Below are positions 9,575-19,438 of a stretch of 64,000 bases of DNA, one piece after another. The first letter of the stretch is position 1. Every line of letters begins with the position of its first letter. A program made the translations under genes and the position numbers. Source of the stretch: Dysgonomonas sp. HGC4 (GTDB taxonomy: Bacteria; Bacteroidota; Bacteroidia; Bacteroidales; Dysgonomonadaceae); assembly GCF_001261715.1 (NCBI RefSeq), contig NZ_CVRU01000081.1, positions 1,511 to 65,510 of the forward strand, in the 5' to 3' direction. The notes under the pieces were generated by a model. It saw only the letters and a program-made list of their open reading frames with translations, was not told where the DNA came from and made no database searches.

Positions 9575-11545
9575 ATGAAAACACTATTTATTAGGGTTAT
9601 CGCAATCATATTTGTGATATTACCCGTATTTTCATCTGCTGCCGAGATTAATCAAAAACCATTTGTAATACCCGAATTAAAGCAATGGGCTGGTAAAGAT
9701 GGTCTCTTTCGTATAACTGAAACCTCTCAAATTATAGTACCAAAAGGTAATTCCGATTTACGACATGTAGCAAAATTATTTGCCGAAGATTATAAGATTA
9801 TGTTTGGCAAAGAGCTAACAATTTCGGAAGGCAAAGCCAATAAAGGAGACTTTACTTTCAAAACCGCATCTAATAAAGAATTAGGAAAGGAAGGATACCA
9901 AATAAAGATTTCTGATTTGGTTGAAATTACCGCTCCTCAACCGATTGGTGTATTCTGGGCAACCAGAACCTTATTACAGATGTCGGAACAAAGCAAAGAA
10001 AGAGAGCTCCCAAAGGGTGAAATAAAGGATTGGCCTGACTATGAATTGCGTGGTTTTATGATTGATTGCGGAAGAAAATTCATCCCCTTACAATACCTTC
10101 GCGACTATGTGGAAATAATGGCTTATTATAAGATGAATACTTTTCAGATTCATCTAAATGATAATGGATTTAAGCAGTACTTCGAAAACGATTGGAACAA
10201 AACGTATTCTGCATTCCGACTCGAAAGCGAAACATTCCCAGGATTAGCAGCTCAAGACGGCTATTATACTAAGAGCGAATTTATAGACCTGCAAAAGTTA
10301 GCAGAAGAATACTTTGTGGAAATCATTCCTGAGATAGATGTTCCCGCCCATTCACTAGCTTTCTCACAATATAAACCCGAAATAGGAAGTACAGAGTATG
10401 GTATGGATCATCTTGATTTATTTAATCCTGAAACTTATAAATTTATAGATGACCTATTCAAAGAATACTTAGAAGGTGAGAATCCTGTTTTTAGAGGGAA
10501 GCGCGTTCACGTGGGTACCGATGAATATTCTAATAAGAAGAAAGATGTTATTGAGAAGTTTCGCTATTTTACCGATTACTGCATTCGCTTAGTGGAAGGT
10601 TATGGAAAACAAGCTTGCGTGTGGGGTGCGTTAACCCATGCAAATGGAGAAACTCCTGTGAAATCGGAAAATGTATTAATGTTAGCTTGGCACAATCCAT
10701 ACGCGCAACCAGACTCTATGATAGAGCAGGGATACGATTTAGTAAGTATTCCAGACGGACTTCTATATATTGTACCCAATGCAGGTTACTATTATGATTA
10801 CCTCAACCATAACAAAATATACGATGAATGGACACCAGCCCAAATAGGTAACAAAGTATTCAGCGATAACGAACCTAAAATAAAGGGTGGTATGTTTGCT
10901 GTATGGAACGATCATGCAGGAAATGGTATATCAACAAAAGACATACACCATAGAGTTTTTCCTGCAATTCAGACTCTATCAACTAAGATGTGGACAGGAA
11001 AGAGTATCACACTACCTTTTGACGTTTTTGACTTGAAAAGACAAAATCTAAGTGAAGCTCCTGGAATAAATATATTAGGAAAGATAAGTACACAGCCAAC
11101 TCTTGTTTATGAGCAAGCTGAGGTTAAGAAAGGTGATAAAATGAAGTACAAAGAAATAGGCTATAACTACACTGTAAGCTTCGAATTGGATGGAGCTAAC
11201 GAGAAGAAAGGAACTGTTTTATTCTCAACGGACGAAACACAATTTTATCTCTCTGATCCTATAAAAGGGATGTTAGGATTCGCCAGAGATGGCTATCTCA
11301 ATACATTCAATTACAGAGTAAAGGATGGAGAAAAAGTATTAATTACTGTTTGCGGAGATAATAAAGGAACCCGTTTATATATCAATGGTAAACTTCACGA
11401 TAATTTGAGTATCAAAACTCAATGGTATAGTGAGGGAAAAGACAAGATGTATTACATTCAAACTTTAGTATTCCCTCTTGAAAGAGCGGGAGATTATAAC
11501 AGTAAAATTAGAAATTTAAAGGTTTACAACTATTGTAAGGAATAG
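9575..11545 (+). CDS. GH20 beta-N-acetylhexosaminidase with C-terminal lectin-like domain
   Basis: 656-residue exo-acting hexosaminidase predicted to release terminal GlcNAc or GalNAc. A signal peptide (about residues 1-22) leads into the GH20b alpha/beta domain (about 30-150), then the TIM barrel starting at DYELRGFMIDCGRKF. The catalytic Asp-Glu pair is in HVGTDEY (Asp316, Glu317); an Asn/Asp-rich HLNDNGF segment and the WHNPY and AVWNDH segments line the active site. The last 150 residues form a concanavalin/LamG-like beta-sandwich (GTVLFSTDE...TRLYINGKLHDN), likely a carbohydrate-binding unit. No lipobox is seen, so it is periplasmic or secreted. It stands alone with its own promoter, not in a SusCD locus. 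Confidence 0.94.
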   Translation: MKTLFIRVIAIIFVILPVFSSAAEINQKPFVIPELKQWAGKDGLFRITETSQIIVPKGNSDLRHVAKLFAEDYKIMFGKELTISEGKANKGDFTFKTASNKELGKEGYQIKISDLVEITAPQPIGVFWATRTLLQMSEQSKERELPKGEIKDWPDYELRGFMIDCGRKFIPLQYLRDYVEIMAYYKMNTFQIHLNDNGFKQYFENDWNKTYSAFRLESETFPGLAAQDGYYTKSEFIDLQKLAEEYFVEIIPEIDVPAHSLAFSQYKPEIGSTEYGMDHLDLFNPETYKFIDDLFKEYLEGENPVFRGKRVHVGTDEYSNKKKDVIEKFRYFTDYCIRLVEGYGKQACVWGALTHANGETPVKSENVLMLAWHNPYAQPDSMIEQGYDLVSIPDGLLYIVPNAGYYYDYLNHNKIYDEWTPAQIGNKVFSDNEPKIKGGMFAVWNDHAGNGISTKDIHHRVFPAIQTLSTKMWTGKSITLPFDVFDLKRQNLSEAPGINILGKISTQPTLVYEQAEVKKGDKMKYKEIGYNYTVSFELDGANEKKGTVLFSTDETQFYLSDPIKGMLGFARDGYLNTFNYRVKDGEKVLITVCGDNKGTRLYINGKLHDNLSIKTQWYSEGKDKMYYIQTLVFPLERAGDYNSKIRNLKVYNYCKE

Positions 11546-11591
11546 ATGACCAATAACTCATTAGTCTTATAGTTTTAAACTCATTTTATCA

Positions 11592-11628
11592 AAACTTGAT
11601 TGTGTCTCGAATAGATGCAATCAAGTTT
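11592..11628. terminator. bidirectional terminator between GH20 and the KamA-like gene
   Basis: Perfect 11-bp arms AAACTTGATTG (11592-11602) and CAATCAAGTTT (11618-11628) between two convergent genes. Confidence 0.7.
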
Positions 11629-11651
11629 GTATAAAGAGGACGAATATTCAT

Positions 11652-12977
11652 TTATTCAAAAGGGAACGGTTTCGTAGTTTTTAATTTGGATGGCTTTTCT
11701 TCAAAAAAGAACTTATCTTCTCCAAAAGCAGGATTCAACTCATCCATCCATGTAGCTTTAGGATTATACTCTGCAAAGAATGGAATATGCACCCATTTTG
11801 GATTGCGACCTTGTATGAAGCGAAGTACAAAAACCTTATCTCCTTTTATCTCTTGCACCCCAAGTACTTGAATCTTCCCTGCAACATCACTCATACTCGG
11901 CCCTCTTACAGTACGGCAAAGTCCGCTTACTTGACTATATGCTTGTCGGAATATCTGCCAACACCTTTCTAACGGAATTTCAAAATATCGTTTTGCGCCT
12001 GTATCACGTGCTATAAACATATAATAAGGTACACAACCTAAATCGACCTGCTTACGCCACATCTGAGACCACAATTCTGCTTTGTCGTTAATATGCTTCA
12101 ATAAAGGTGACTGTGTTCGTATCTGTGCGCCCGTTTTACGTATTCTCGCAATAGCTTCTTTGACCGCATGGGTTGATAACTCGCGTGGATGATTAAAATG
12201 AGCCTGAATGGAAAGATTCTTGCCCGATTTATTCACCAATTCAAATAGCTTGATTATATCATCACTATCTTTATCGATCAAATATCTGTAAGGCCAATAT
12301 GCAAGTGATTTTGTACCAATACGGATAGATCGTATATGTTCGAATTCGGGCTCTAATAGAGGTTTTATATACGCTTCTAACGTTGAAGCACTCATCACCA
12401 TAGGATCTCCTCCTGTAAATAATATATCTGTCACTTCTTTATGCAGACGCAGATATTTAAGCAACAGAGCGCCCTCTTTCATCGCAAACTTCAACCCACT
12501 CATTCCTGAAAATTGCGGCCACCGAAAACAAAAAGTACAATATGCATGACATGTCTGCCCTTGACTCGGAAAGAATAGTACTGTTTCAGGATATTTGTGC
12601 TGAATACCTTTCAATTTTATTTCACCTAAATAAGGCACATTATGCTCCTGACCTGCGGGATTGGGATTTAATGATAATCGTATCTTCTTCACATATTCAT
12701 CAATCACCTCCTTACTGGCATTTTCATCCAGTAGTTTCTTTATAAGAGTATAATATTTCTTATCTAGCATTTCTTTCTGTGGAAAATTCAAGATAAAGAT
12801 TGGATCTGTTTCGACATTACTCCAATCAATAAGCTCTTCCACTACATAATTATTAGTTTTGAATGGTAATACTCTTCCTACAATTTCGATATTCTCAATC
12901 AATTCTTTAGATAGGGAAGAGATTTGCGGAATTGTTCGAAAATTGTGTAAAGTGTAAGATTTTAGAGATGTATTCAT
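11652..12977 (-). CDS. KamA-family radical SAM protein (lysine 2,3-aminomutase-like)
   Basis: Radical SAM enzyme related to lysine 2,3-aminomutase. The 4Fe-4S motif CHAYCTFC (CxxxCxxC) lies at residues 143-150, and FTGGDPMVMS is the GGDP SAM-binding motif. The open frame extends to 13133, but I chose the ATG at 12977 because the family-typical N-terminus (SYTLHNFRTIPQISSLS) begins there and the extra 52 residues look random; an ATG at 12983 is equally possible. Classic aminomutases bind PLP through Lys in PGGGGK. Here the equivalent stretch reads MSDVAGKIQVLG, keeping the Lys but not the glycine run, so substrate and PLP use are uncertain. It follows an S41 protease gene by 190 bp on the same strand. 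Confidence 0.87.
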   Translation of the reverse strand: MNTSLKSYTLHNFRTIPQISSLSKELIENIEIVGRVLPFKTNNYVVEELIDWSNVETDPIFILNFPQKEMLDKKYYTLIKKLLDENASKEVIDEYVKKIRLSLNPNPAGQEHNVPYLGEIKLKGIQHKYPETVLFFPSQGQTCHAYCTFCFRWPQFSGMSGLKFAMKEGALLLKYLRLHKEVTDILFTGGDPMVMSASTLEAYIKPLLEPEFEHIRSIRIGTKSLAYWPYRYLIDKDSDDIIKLFELVNKSGKNLSIQAHFNHPRELSTHAVKEAIARIRKTGAQIRTQSPLLKHINDKAELWSQMWRKQVDLGCVPYYMFIARDTGAKRYFEIPLERCWQIFRQAYSQVSGLCRTVRGPSMSDVAGKIQVLGVQEIKGDKVFVLRFIQGRNPKWVHIPFFAEYNPKATWMDELNPAFGEDKFFFEEKPSKLKTTKPFPFE

Positions 12978-13166
12978 AGTCATAAATCGATAAGGTGTAA
13001 AATAATAATCATATAATATACTAGAATCATCCCTAAAACCAATACAGCGATAATATTTGAAATCTTTTTTTATGGAAAAATAACGTTTATTTAGGTAAAA
13101 AGCTATCGTTAAACCAATAAAGCCTACGCACACTCCTTAGTCCAAAGACAGCCACAACAAACCATA

Positions 13167-14351
13167 CTATTTTACATTGTTAATCAAATTTACTGCAGCT
13201 TCAAACTGAGGATCTCTCCCTTCATTAATAGCTTGTTGATCGTATTTCACCTCTATATCAGGTGGAAAACCTATACCTTCATATATTTTATTATCCACAT
13301 ATTTATACATAAGTGAAGACGTATAAACCAATGTAAAAAATGAGGTCGAAAATTGTCCACTATTAGTATCTGTATTAGGACCAAGCGGTCCCATTGCACC
13401 CCATGTGCGTTCTCCAATAAAATGACCATTGGGTAAAACTTTCACAGTCATCGGTAAAATTTCCGCCATGCTCATCGACCAAGTATCTGCCAAAACAACA
13501 ATAGGCGCGGTTACGTTCTTTGCTCCCGGAAGTGTTTTTAAGTAATAAGGTGTCCATGGGCTATAGTCGAGTCGTCCTTCACCGCTCTTTGAGCGTGTAT
13601 AACCTACTAAATAATCTCTGTCAACCATTCTTCCCAATAGAAACTTCAAATCACCGGCAGCACCTCCGTTATTACTTCTTACATCTATGATAATTCCCTT
13701 TATATCATCTGTGGCTATCAGTTTATCGAAGAAATATTGCAATACATCTTTTACGTCATTATCAGATGGGGAATTATAGAGATCTTCGAGATTGAATCCA
13801 CTGCAATAAAAATATAGTATATTATCATCGCGAACTCCTGCCATAGCATTTATATTATATTGGAATCTTTCGGAAAATGTAGTTCCCCTCAATCCTCTAT
13901 CCAAATAAGTCCCCGGTAAAGAATAAAACATATGTTCATAAGTAAGATAAGCATCGTATTCAGGTGTATTCAATCTTTTAAACTCGGATGGCCATATAGG
14001 TAATGAATCTTTCAGAAAAGGACTTGTAAAAGTCAGGTAATAATGAGAATCAACTAAACCTCGTGTCATTTTTTTAAAGTAAGTATACGCTTTTCCGGCG
14101 TCCTCAGGAGATGCATAGCTTAGCTTGGCAAACAAAGGTTTATATTCTCGGTATACCCTATCCCAATCCGTAGTATCTATATCCCAGAATATATAATTGT
14201 TATTCATCCCATTCCAATAAGCATCGAATATTTCATTGTAATTGTATCCCGGATATTTCTCCGGTTCGTTTATATCGGGAAAATCTTCGCGGCAAGATGT
14301 GAAAGGACTAAGTGTAAGTATTGTCAAAATACACGTAAACAGATATTTCAT
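13167..14351 (-). CDS. S41-family peptidase lipoprotein
   Basis: 394-residue lipoprotein: signal peptide ending in the lipobox FTSC (Cys about residue 20), then an S41 C-terminal-processing-protease fold. GIIIDVRSNNGGAAGD is the conserved S41 strand and turn, and ADTWSMSMAEILPM carries the expected catalytic Ser in the position of the family's SxSAAE. No PDZ domain is obvious, which is common in Bacteroidota lipoprotein members (tricorn-like class). It starts 12 bp after the stop of the upstream beta-barrel gene, so the two are co-transcribed and both act in the cell envelope. Substrate unknown. Confidence 0.9.
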   Translation of the reverse strand: MKYLFTCILTILTLSPFTSCREDFPDINEPEKYPGYNYNEIFDAYWNGMNNNYIFWDIDTTDWDRVYREYKPLFAKLSYASPEDAGKAYTYFKKMTRGLVDSHYYLTFTSPFLKDSLPIWPSEFKRLNTPEYDAYLTYEHMFYSLPGTYLDRGLRGTTFSERFQYNINAMAGVRDDNILYFYCSGFNLEDLYNSPSDNDVKDVLQYFFDKLIATDDIKGIIIDVRSNNGGAAGDLKFLLGRMVDRDYLVGYTRSKSGEGRLDYSPWTPYYLKTLPGAKNVTAPIVVLADTWSMSMAEILPMTVKVLPNGHFIGERTWGAMGPLGPNTDTNSGQFSTSFFTLVYTSSLMYKYVDNKIYEGIGFPPDIEVKYDQQAINEGRDPQFEAAVNLINNVK

Positions 14352-14363
14352 AATGCTATGTTT

Positions 14364-15101
14364 TTATTTATTATGACCTAAAATAGAAGAGAGATTTAAA
14401 AGAGCACCCATCTGTATCGTAAATGTATCGTTGTAACGAGGAACTTTATTTATCATATAATCTTTCTGTAAATCAGTAGTTCCATAATAGTAACGACCCT
14501 CTATAAATAGTTTTAAAATACCAGTTACAGCATATTCAGCACCTATACCTGCCAACAGCCCCCACTCTATGCGGTTATCTCTACGACTGTCAAAAGGATT
14601 CTTCTCATCATAAAAATAAGGTTCGTAAAACTGCAAATAATTACCCTCCGGAATATTGGCATTATAATTTAAAGATGCTGTAACACCCTTCACTCTGCTG
14701 TTTGCCCAATAAGCAGCATATCCTCCGATGTTAGTAAAACCTCTCAGCTTATTACCTCCAAAAGAGAAGTGAGCCATCAAGGGTAATTTGATATAACTAT
14801 TCTCGGTTTTTTGATAAATGCCTTCGTAATAATAACTACGGCTCTTTTTATAGTCTTTCCGAATATAGATGACTTCTGCTTGTACTGCCAACCAATCTTT
14901 AAAGTTATAACGTACAGGAATGCCAACCGTAAAGCTATTTTGACCTTCATATTTAGTAAACGAACGATAAAGTGTACTTGTATTTAGGTTATTGCGAACG
15001 TATCCACCCGATATCCCCAGTTCTAGTTGTGCCTGCACCTTTGGAGAGATCATACATGCACATAGTAAGAGTATTGCGGAAAACAATTGTTTCTGCTTCA
15101 T
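14364..15101 (-). CDS. outer-membrane beta-barrel protein (porin-family, PorT/OmpW-like)
   Basis: 245-residue small outer-membrane barrel. The frame is open to 15143, but the ATG at 15101 gives a proper signal peptide (MKQKQLFSAILLLCACMISPKVQA) that the longer form would bury. The mature part has alternating hydrophobic strands (LELGISGGYVRNNL; FTIQMGALLNLSSIL) typical of the OMP_b-brl_2 family. It is the first gene of an operon with the S41 lipoprotein. TAGATTTG on the minus strand at 15152-15145 is a possible -7 box 44 bp upstream of the chosen start. Confidence 0.85.
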   Translation of the reverse strand: MKQKQLFSAILLLCACMISPKVQAQLELGISGGYVRNNLNTSTLYRSFTKYEGQNSFTVGIPVRYNFKDWLAVQAEVIYIRKDYKKSRSYYYEGIYQKTENSYIKLPLMAHFSFGGNKLRGFTNIGGYAAYWANSRVKGVTASLNYNANIPEGNYLQFYEPYFYDEKNPFDSRRDNRIEWGLLAGIGAEYAVTGILKLFIEGRYYYGTTDLQKDYMINKVPRYNDTFTIQMGALLNLSSILGHNK

Positions 15102-15304
15102 AAGACTAAGATTATTACAATGTTTAAGGAAATAAATATTCAAACAAATCTAAGAATCAAATAGTTTTAGAGAATGTACCTTTTAATATTTTTCACCCTA
15201 AACAATTAACTTTTAAGAATATAAGAGATACCTAAGTCGAAAGTTCAGGAAAATAGAGGAAGAGTTAGACTAAATGCCAATCAGTAGATAACGATGATGC
15301 AAGT

Positions 15305-15799
15305 TTACAACAATTGCATTGCTATTTCGGCACAAGCTTCGGCATCAGCCAGGGCATTATGATGGTTTGTTAGAATATACCCACAATCTTCTGAAACAGT
15401 GTGTAGTTGATGATTGGGTAAGTGACGTAATTGACGACGCGATTCTGCCAAAGTACAGTAAAACTGATAATCAGGATAGTCCATTTGATAAGAGCGAAAC
15501 ACTGCTTTCAGGCAGGCTTCATCAAATCCTTTGTTATGAGCTACAAGAGGCAAACCCTCAATAAGAGGTTCTATTTGTTTCCATACTTCCGAAAACACAG
15601 GTTCGTTAGCTGTGTCTTCATCTGTCAACCCATGAACGGCGGTATTTCCATAGTTATAATAATTGGGCTCAGGCTGAATAAGACTGTAAAAACGATCTGT
15701 AATACTTCCATTTCGCACAACCACAATACCAACACTACACACACTTGAAAGTTCGTGATTAGCTGTTTCAAAATCTATGGCTACAAAATCTCGTATCAT
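15305..15799 (-). CDS. DnaQ-like DEDDh 3'-5' exonuclease
   Basis: 164-residue stand-alone exonuclease domain of the RNase T/DnaQ superfamily. Motif ExoI is IDFET (Asp9, Glu11), ExoII is AHNKGFD, and ExoIII is HHNALADAEA, giving all four acidic residues plus the catalytic His of the DEDDh class. It has no polymerase, UvrC or other partner domain. Its role is probably general DNA repair or nucleic-acid trimming. It is monocistronic, with no clear terminator. Confidence 0.93.
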   Translation of the reverse strand: MIRDFVAIDFETANHELSSVCSVGIVVVRNGSITDRFYSLIQPEPNYYNYGNTAVHGLTDEDTANEPVFSEVWKQIEPLIEGLPLVAHNKGFDEACLKAVFRSYQMDYPDYQFYCTLAESRRQLRHLPNHQLHTVSEDCGYILTNHHNALADAEACAEIAMQLL

Positions 15800-16119
15800 T
15801 TAAACCTATAATATATTTATGAGTAAAATTAGGAATAAAATTTCTATCTATTATTAATGAACAAAGAGAATATTTAGTGTATCAAAACACCATCTATTTT
15901 ACTTTATCTCTCCGTCTCAAGGATGAAGAATAGTCCATAACATCTTTTAGTATAAGTTTCAAAATGGAGATATAAATCTTGTATTTTCATTAGATTCATT
16001 TAGAATTTATTCCGATGAATCTAAAAGATCATTAAAAAAGGAACTCATTTAAAATATTACTTGTTCAAAGAACGTATACAATAGTAGATAGGGTTAATAA
16101 TTTTCATAAAAAGAGAGCC
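15800..16119. other. 320-bp intergenic region with one inverted repeat
   Basis: TTAGATTCAT (15990-15999) and ATGAATCTAA (16015-16024) form 10-bp arms 95 bp before the next ATG. The geometry differs from the 47-bp operators at 22.3, 26.7 and 33.1 kb. Nothing else stands out. Confidence 0.5.
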
Positions 16120-16422
16120 ATGGTAAAGACAATTGCAATAATAACAGATAAAGGTGTTCCGAGTACAGAGATAAAAGAAAATACATTGATAAATGTATTT
16201 AAACTCGAAGGTAATAGAGTTTCCGGATATGAAAGTATAAAACTTGATAGTGCAGATACCAATAGCTTTTCGAAGCTATTAAAACTAAAAGAGATTAGTT
16301 TGATATATATTGACAAGGTCAATAACGAGTTACACAGAATGTTACACAAACTAGGTATAGGGGTTAAATGTAAAGAGGAATGGGAAGGCGATCAGTTTAT
16401 TGGACAGTTTGTATTTGGTTAG
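16120..16422 (+). CDS. small NifX/NifB-superfamily-like protein (tentative)
   Basis: 100-residue soluble protein. The start ATG follows a purine-rich AGAGAGCC. The layout, a beta strand IAIITDKGVPST, a variable middle, then LIYIDKVNNELHRMLHKLGIGVKC, resembles the Fe-Mo cofactor binding fold (NifX, NifB C-terminus, NafY), in which a late helix precedes a Gly-Ile turn. No conserved metal ligand is identifiable, so this is a fold guess. It is alone between an exonuclease and the pfl riboswitch, and a 26-bp-arm hairpin follows. The ORF shows normal Bacteroidota codon use and I take it as real. Confidence 0.7.
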   Translation: MVKTIAIITDKGVPSTEIKENTLINVFKLEGNRVSGYESIKLDSADTNSFSKLLKLKEISLIYIDKVNNELHRMLHKLGIGVKCKEEWEGDQFIGQFVFG

Positions 16423-16550
16423 TGTGATCCTAAATCAAATATTCTTTTGGAGAGTTATATCTAACTAAAGCTGTTGTAATAAATAAGCCATACCTAAACC
16501 TTATCATTATATTAAAAATAGTTATCGTACACTAGAAGAAAAGAACTTAA

Positions 16551-16605
16551 AATAACAGAGAAACAGACACTAAATAAGATATTTAATGTCTGTTTCTCTG
16601 TTATT
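16551..16605. terminator. very long hairpin, likely terminator of the small upstream gene
   Basis: 26-nt arms (16551-16576 and 16580-16605) with a single mismatch (C16570 opposite A) and a 3-nt loop. The right arm ends GTTATT without a long T run. It lies 129 bp after the stop at 16422 and about 210 bp before the pfl promoter, so it also insulates that promoter. Confidence 0.65.
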
Positions 16606-16817
16606 GGTAATTGAAAATTTCTAGTAGTACAAGTGAAGAAAGTACTAATCAAATCAATATAAGCGTCATCTGTATGAGAACATACGTAAATAAATGATCC
16701 AACTATTATTATAACCAGAACTCGATAATAATGTATGTTACTTCTTTGTTATAATGAGCTTTTGCATGAGCAAATAATTATTTATGACAAAAAACAAATA
16801 ACTCCGATAAAAGTTAC

Positions 16818-16825
16818 TATTTTTG
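16818..16825 (+). promoter_or_regulatory. -7 box for the riboswitch-pfl transcript
   Basis: TATTTTTG matches TAnnTTTG. Transcription would begin near 16832, exactly where the cobalamin riboswitch starts, which supports both calls. Confidence 0.7.
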
Positions 16826-16831
16826 TATACA

Positions 16832-17008
16832 TTTTGGTGTCATTTTCTGTATTCTTAGAAAAATGATGAAAAGGGAATCGGGTGAAAATCTCGAACAGAC
16901 CCGCTGCTGTAAGCTCTACAAGCATTTTTGAAGAACTCAAAACCACTGTTCATAAAAGAATGGGAAGGAATTTCAAAAATAGAGTAAGTCAGAAGACCTG
17001 CCAATGAT
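16832..17008 (+). ncRNA. cobalamin (B12) riboswitch upstream of pflB
   Basis: All hallmark blocks appear in order: GGTG near 16836, GGGAATCGGGTGAAAATC at 16873-16890, the CAGACCCGCTGCTGTAAGC segment near 16896-16914, CCACTG near 16943, GGGAAGG near 16962, and the B12 box AGTCAGAAGACCTGCC at 16987-17002. Spacing fits the class-I cobalamin riboswitch. It sits 177 bp before the pflB ATG with no gene in between. A TGCTTT/AAAGCA hairpin just downstream (about 17020-17041) and a T run near 17065-17071 may belong to the expression platform. I cannot tell transcriptional from translational control. Confidence 0.93.
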
Positions 17009-17184
17009 GATAAAGTTTGATGCTTTCGGGAAATAAAGCAATACAACATCTTACGAATCTAATACTTTTTTATCGGAGACCAGTAGACATTTAACATTTC
17101 TACACAGCCATAAAGAAAGTACGTCAATTTCAAAAATAATTTCTGTCAAAATAAAGTTTACATATCTAATCATTAATAAAAAAA

Positions 17185-19416
17185 ATGGAAATATATAAAG
17201 ATTTTAAAGGTACAAAATGGAAAGAAAAAATTGATATAAACGATTTTATCCTAAAAAATTACACTGAGTATACCGGTGATGAGTCTTTCCTTGAAGGGCC
17301 AACAGATGCTACCACCAAATTGTGGGAGAAACTGAGCGAAATGTTTAAGGTCGAAAAAGAAAAAGGCGTTTATGATGCTGAAACTAAAATACCTTCGCAG
17401 ATTGATGCTTATGAAGCCGGATATATAGATAAAACTCTAGAGAAAATAGTCGATGTACAGACAGACAAACCTCTCAAAAGAGCTATCTTCCCAAATGGCG
17501 GAATCCGCATGGTGCAACAAAGCCTCGAAGAATATGGCTATAAACTAGATCCAATCACATCAGAAATATTTACAAAATACCGTAAAACACATAACGAAGG
17601 TGTATTTTCTGCCTATACAGACAGTATTCGTCGTGCAAGAAGTAACGGCTTATTAACGGGTCTGCCTGACGCATATGGTCGAGGACGTATTATTGGTGAC
17701 TACCGTCGGGTAGCACTTTATGGTGTAGATCGCCTGATTGCTGAAAGAGAGAAACGATACAAAGAGTGCGATCCTGTTGTAATGACTGATGATTTGATTC
17801 GTCTTCGCGAAGAGTTGAATTCTCAGATTCAAGCAATGAAAGCACTCAAACGAATGGCTGCTTTTTATGGTTTCGACATTTCAAACCCTGCTGCTAATGC
17901 ACAAGAGGCTATCCAATGGACATACTTCGGTTACCTAGGAGCAATTAAAGATCAAAATGGTGCTGCAATGAGCTTGGGTCGTGTAACAACTTTCCTTGAT
18001 ATTTATATTGAGCGTGATCTTAAAGCTGGTTTGATTACTGAAAAAGAAGCTCAAGAAATGGTCGACCATTTCGTTATGAAACTGCGCATTGTTCGTTACT
18101 TACGTACTAACGAATATAATGAACTGTTCTCTGGTGATCCTGTTTGGGTAACAGAGTCTATTGGAGGAATGACTAACAATGGAGCTTCTATGGTAACTAA
18201 AAACAGTTATCGTATGTTGCATACTCTTTATAATTTAGGACCATCACCCGAACCAAACCTCACCATTTTATGGAGTAACAGATTGCCTGAAAGCTGGAAA
18301 AAATATTGCGCAAAAGTATCTATTGATACATCTTCTCTTCAATACGAAAATGATGATATTATGCGTCCTCAGTTAGGAGATGATTATGGTATTGCTTGTT
18401 GCGTATCACCTATGCGTATAGGTCACCAAATGCAGTTCTTTGGTGCTCGTGCCAATTTACCTAAAGCTTTACTTTATACCATAAATGGGGGTAAAGACGA
18501 AAAAACAAAAGCACAGGTATTACCTAAGCATTGGATTGAAAAAGTATCAGGTGACTATTTAGAGTTTGACGAAGTATGGGATAAATTTGACCGTACCCTA
18601 GACTGGGTAGCCGAAACTTATGTAAAAGCATTGAATATAATCCATTATATGCACGATAAGTATTCGTACGAAGCTTTAGAGATGGCTTTACACGATGTAG
18701 ATATCGTTCGTACGCAAGCTTTCGGAGTATCGGGACTCTCTATTATAGCCGATTCGTTTGCTGCTATCAAATACGGTAAAGTTCGTATAGTAAGAGATGC
18801 CGATGGAGATGCAGTAGATTACATTCTCGAAAAAGACTATATCCCTTTCGGAAATAACGATGATAATACAGATAAGTTTGCTGTAGAAATTGTAGAGAAG
18901 TTTATGAATAAAATTCGTAAACGTAAGATGTATAAAGACGCAATTCCTACTCAATCGGTATTGACCATTACATCAAATGTAGTTTACGGGAAGAAAACCG
19001 GTAATACACCCGATGGACGTCGTGATGGCACTCCGTTTGCACCGGGTGCAAATCCAATGCACGGACGTGATACCAAGGGTGCTGTTGCATCACTGTCTTC
19101 TGTAGCCAAGCTTCCATTTGAGCATGCTAATGACGGAATATCTTACACATTTGCTATTACGCCTAACACATTAGGTAAAGGTAAAGAAGAAGAATCTCAA
19201 AATCTGGCTTCACTGATGGATGGATATTTTTTGCAAACAGGTCATCACCTGAATGTAAACGTATTTGATCGTCAATTATTAATTGATGCAATGGAACGTC
19301 CAGAACAATATCCTCAGTTAACTATCCGCGTATCGGGTTATGCTGTGAACTTCGTGAAGCTTACTCGTGAGCAACAGTTGGATGTTATCAATCGTACCAT
19401 TACTACTGCTATCTAA
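17185..19416 (+). CDS. pflB: pyruvate formate-lyase (formate C-acetyltransferase)
   Basis: 743-residue glycyl-radical enzyme converting pyruvate and CoA to acetyl-CoA and formate in anaerobic fermentation. The adjacent active-site cysteines are in GIACCVSPM (Cys405-Cys406), and the glycyl radical is Gly718 in RVSGYAVNF near the C-terminus. Length, N-terminal [11 protein letters not shown] and the twin Cys mark true PFL, as opposed to glycerol/choline-type or B12-independent diol dehydratases. It is followed by its activase and a formate channel. It is headed by a cobalamin riboswitch, which is unexpected because PFL does not use B12. A 15-bp hairpin between pflB and pflA probably tunes the ratio of enzyme to activase. 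Confidence 0.97.
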   Translation: MEIYKDFKGTKWKEKIDINDFILKNYTEYTGDESFLEGPTDATTKLWEKLSEMFKVEKEKGVYDAETKIPSQIDAYEAGYIDKTLEKIVDVQTDKPLKRAIFPNGGIRMVQQSLEEYGYKLDPITSEIFTKYRKTHNEGVFSAYTDSIRRARSNGLLTGLPDAYGRGRIIGDYRRVALYGVDRLIAEREKRYKECDPVVMTDDLIRLREELNSQIQAMKALKRMAAFYGFDISNPAANAQEAIQWTYFGYLGAIKDQNGAAMSLGRVTTFLDIYIERDLKAGLITEKEAQEMVDHFVMKLRIVRYLRTNEYNELFSGDPVWVTESIGGMTNNGASMVTKNSYRMLHTLYNLGPSPEPNLTILWSNRLPESWKKYCAKVSIDTSSLQYENDDIMRPQLGDDYGIACCVSPMRIGHQMQFFGARANLPKALLYTINGGKDEKTKAQVLPKHWIEKVSGDYLEFDEVWDKFDRTLDWVAETYVKALNIIHYMHDKYSYEALEMALHDVDIVRTQAFGVSGLSIIADSFAAIKYGKVRIVRDADGDAVDYILEKDYIPFGNNDDNTDKFAVEIVEKFMNKIRKRKMYKDAIPTQSVLTITSNVVYGKKTGNTPDGRRDGTPFAPGANPMHGRDTKGAVASLSSVAKLPFEHANDGISYTFAITPNTLGKGKEEESQNLASLMDGYFLQTGHHLNVNVFDRQLLIDAMERPEQYPQLTIRVSGYAVNFVKLTREQQLDVINRTITTAI

Positions 19417-19438
19417 ATAAAGCAGATAAAATATTACT

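Noticed and set aside
12978-13133. 52-residue N-terminal extension of the KamA-like protein
   Set aside because: Composition is unlike the family, while ATG 12977 begins at the expected family start.
15990-16024. TTAGATTCAT/ATGAATCTAA as a fourth operator
   Set aside because: Hexamer spacing and overall span do not match the 47-bp geometry and no -7 box lies 35 bp away.
16855-17049. 64-codon open frame on the minus strand
   Set aside because: It lies entirely over the cobalamin riboswitch, whose conserved blocks explain the sequence.
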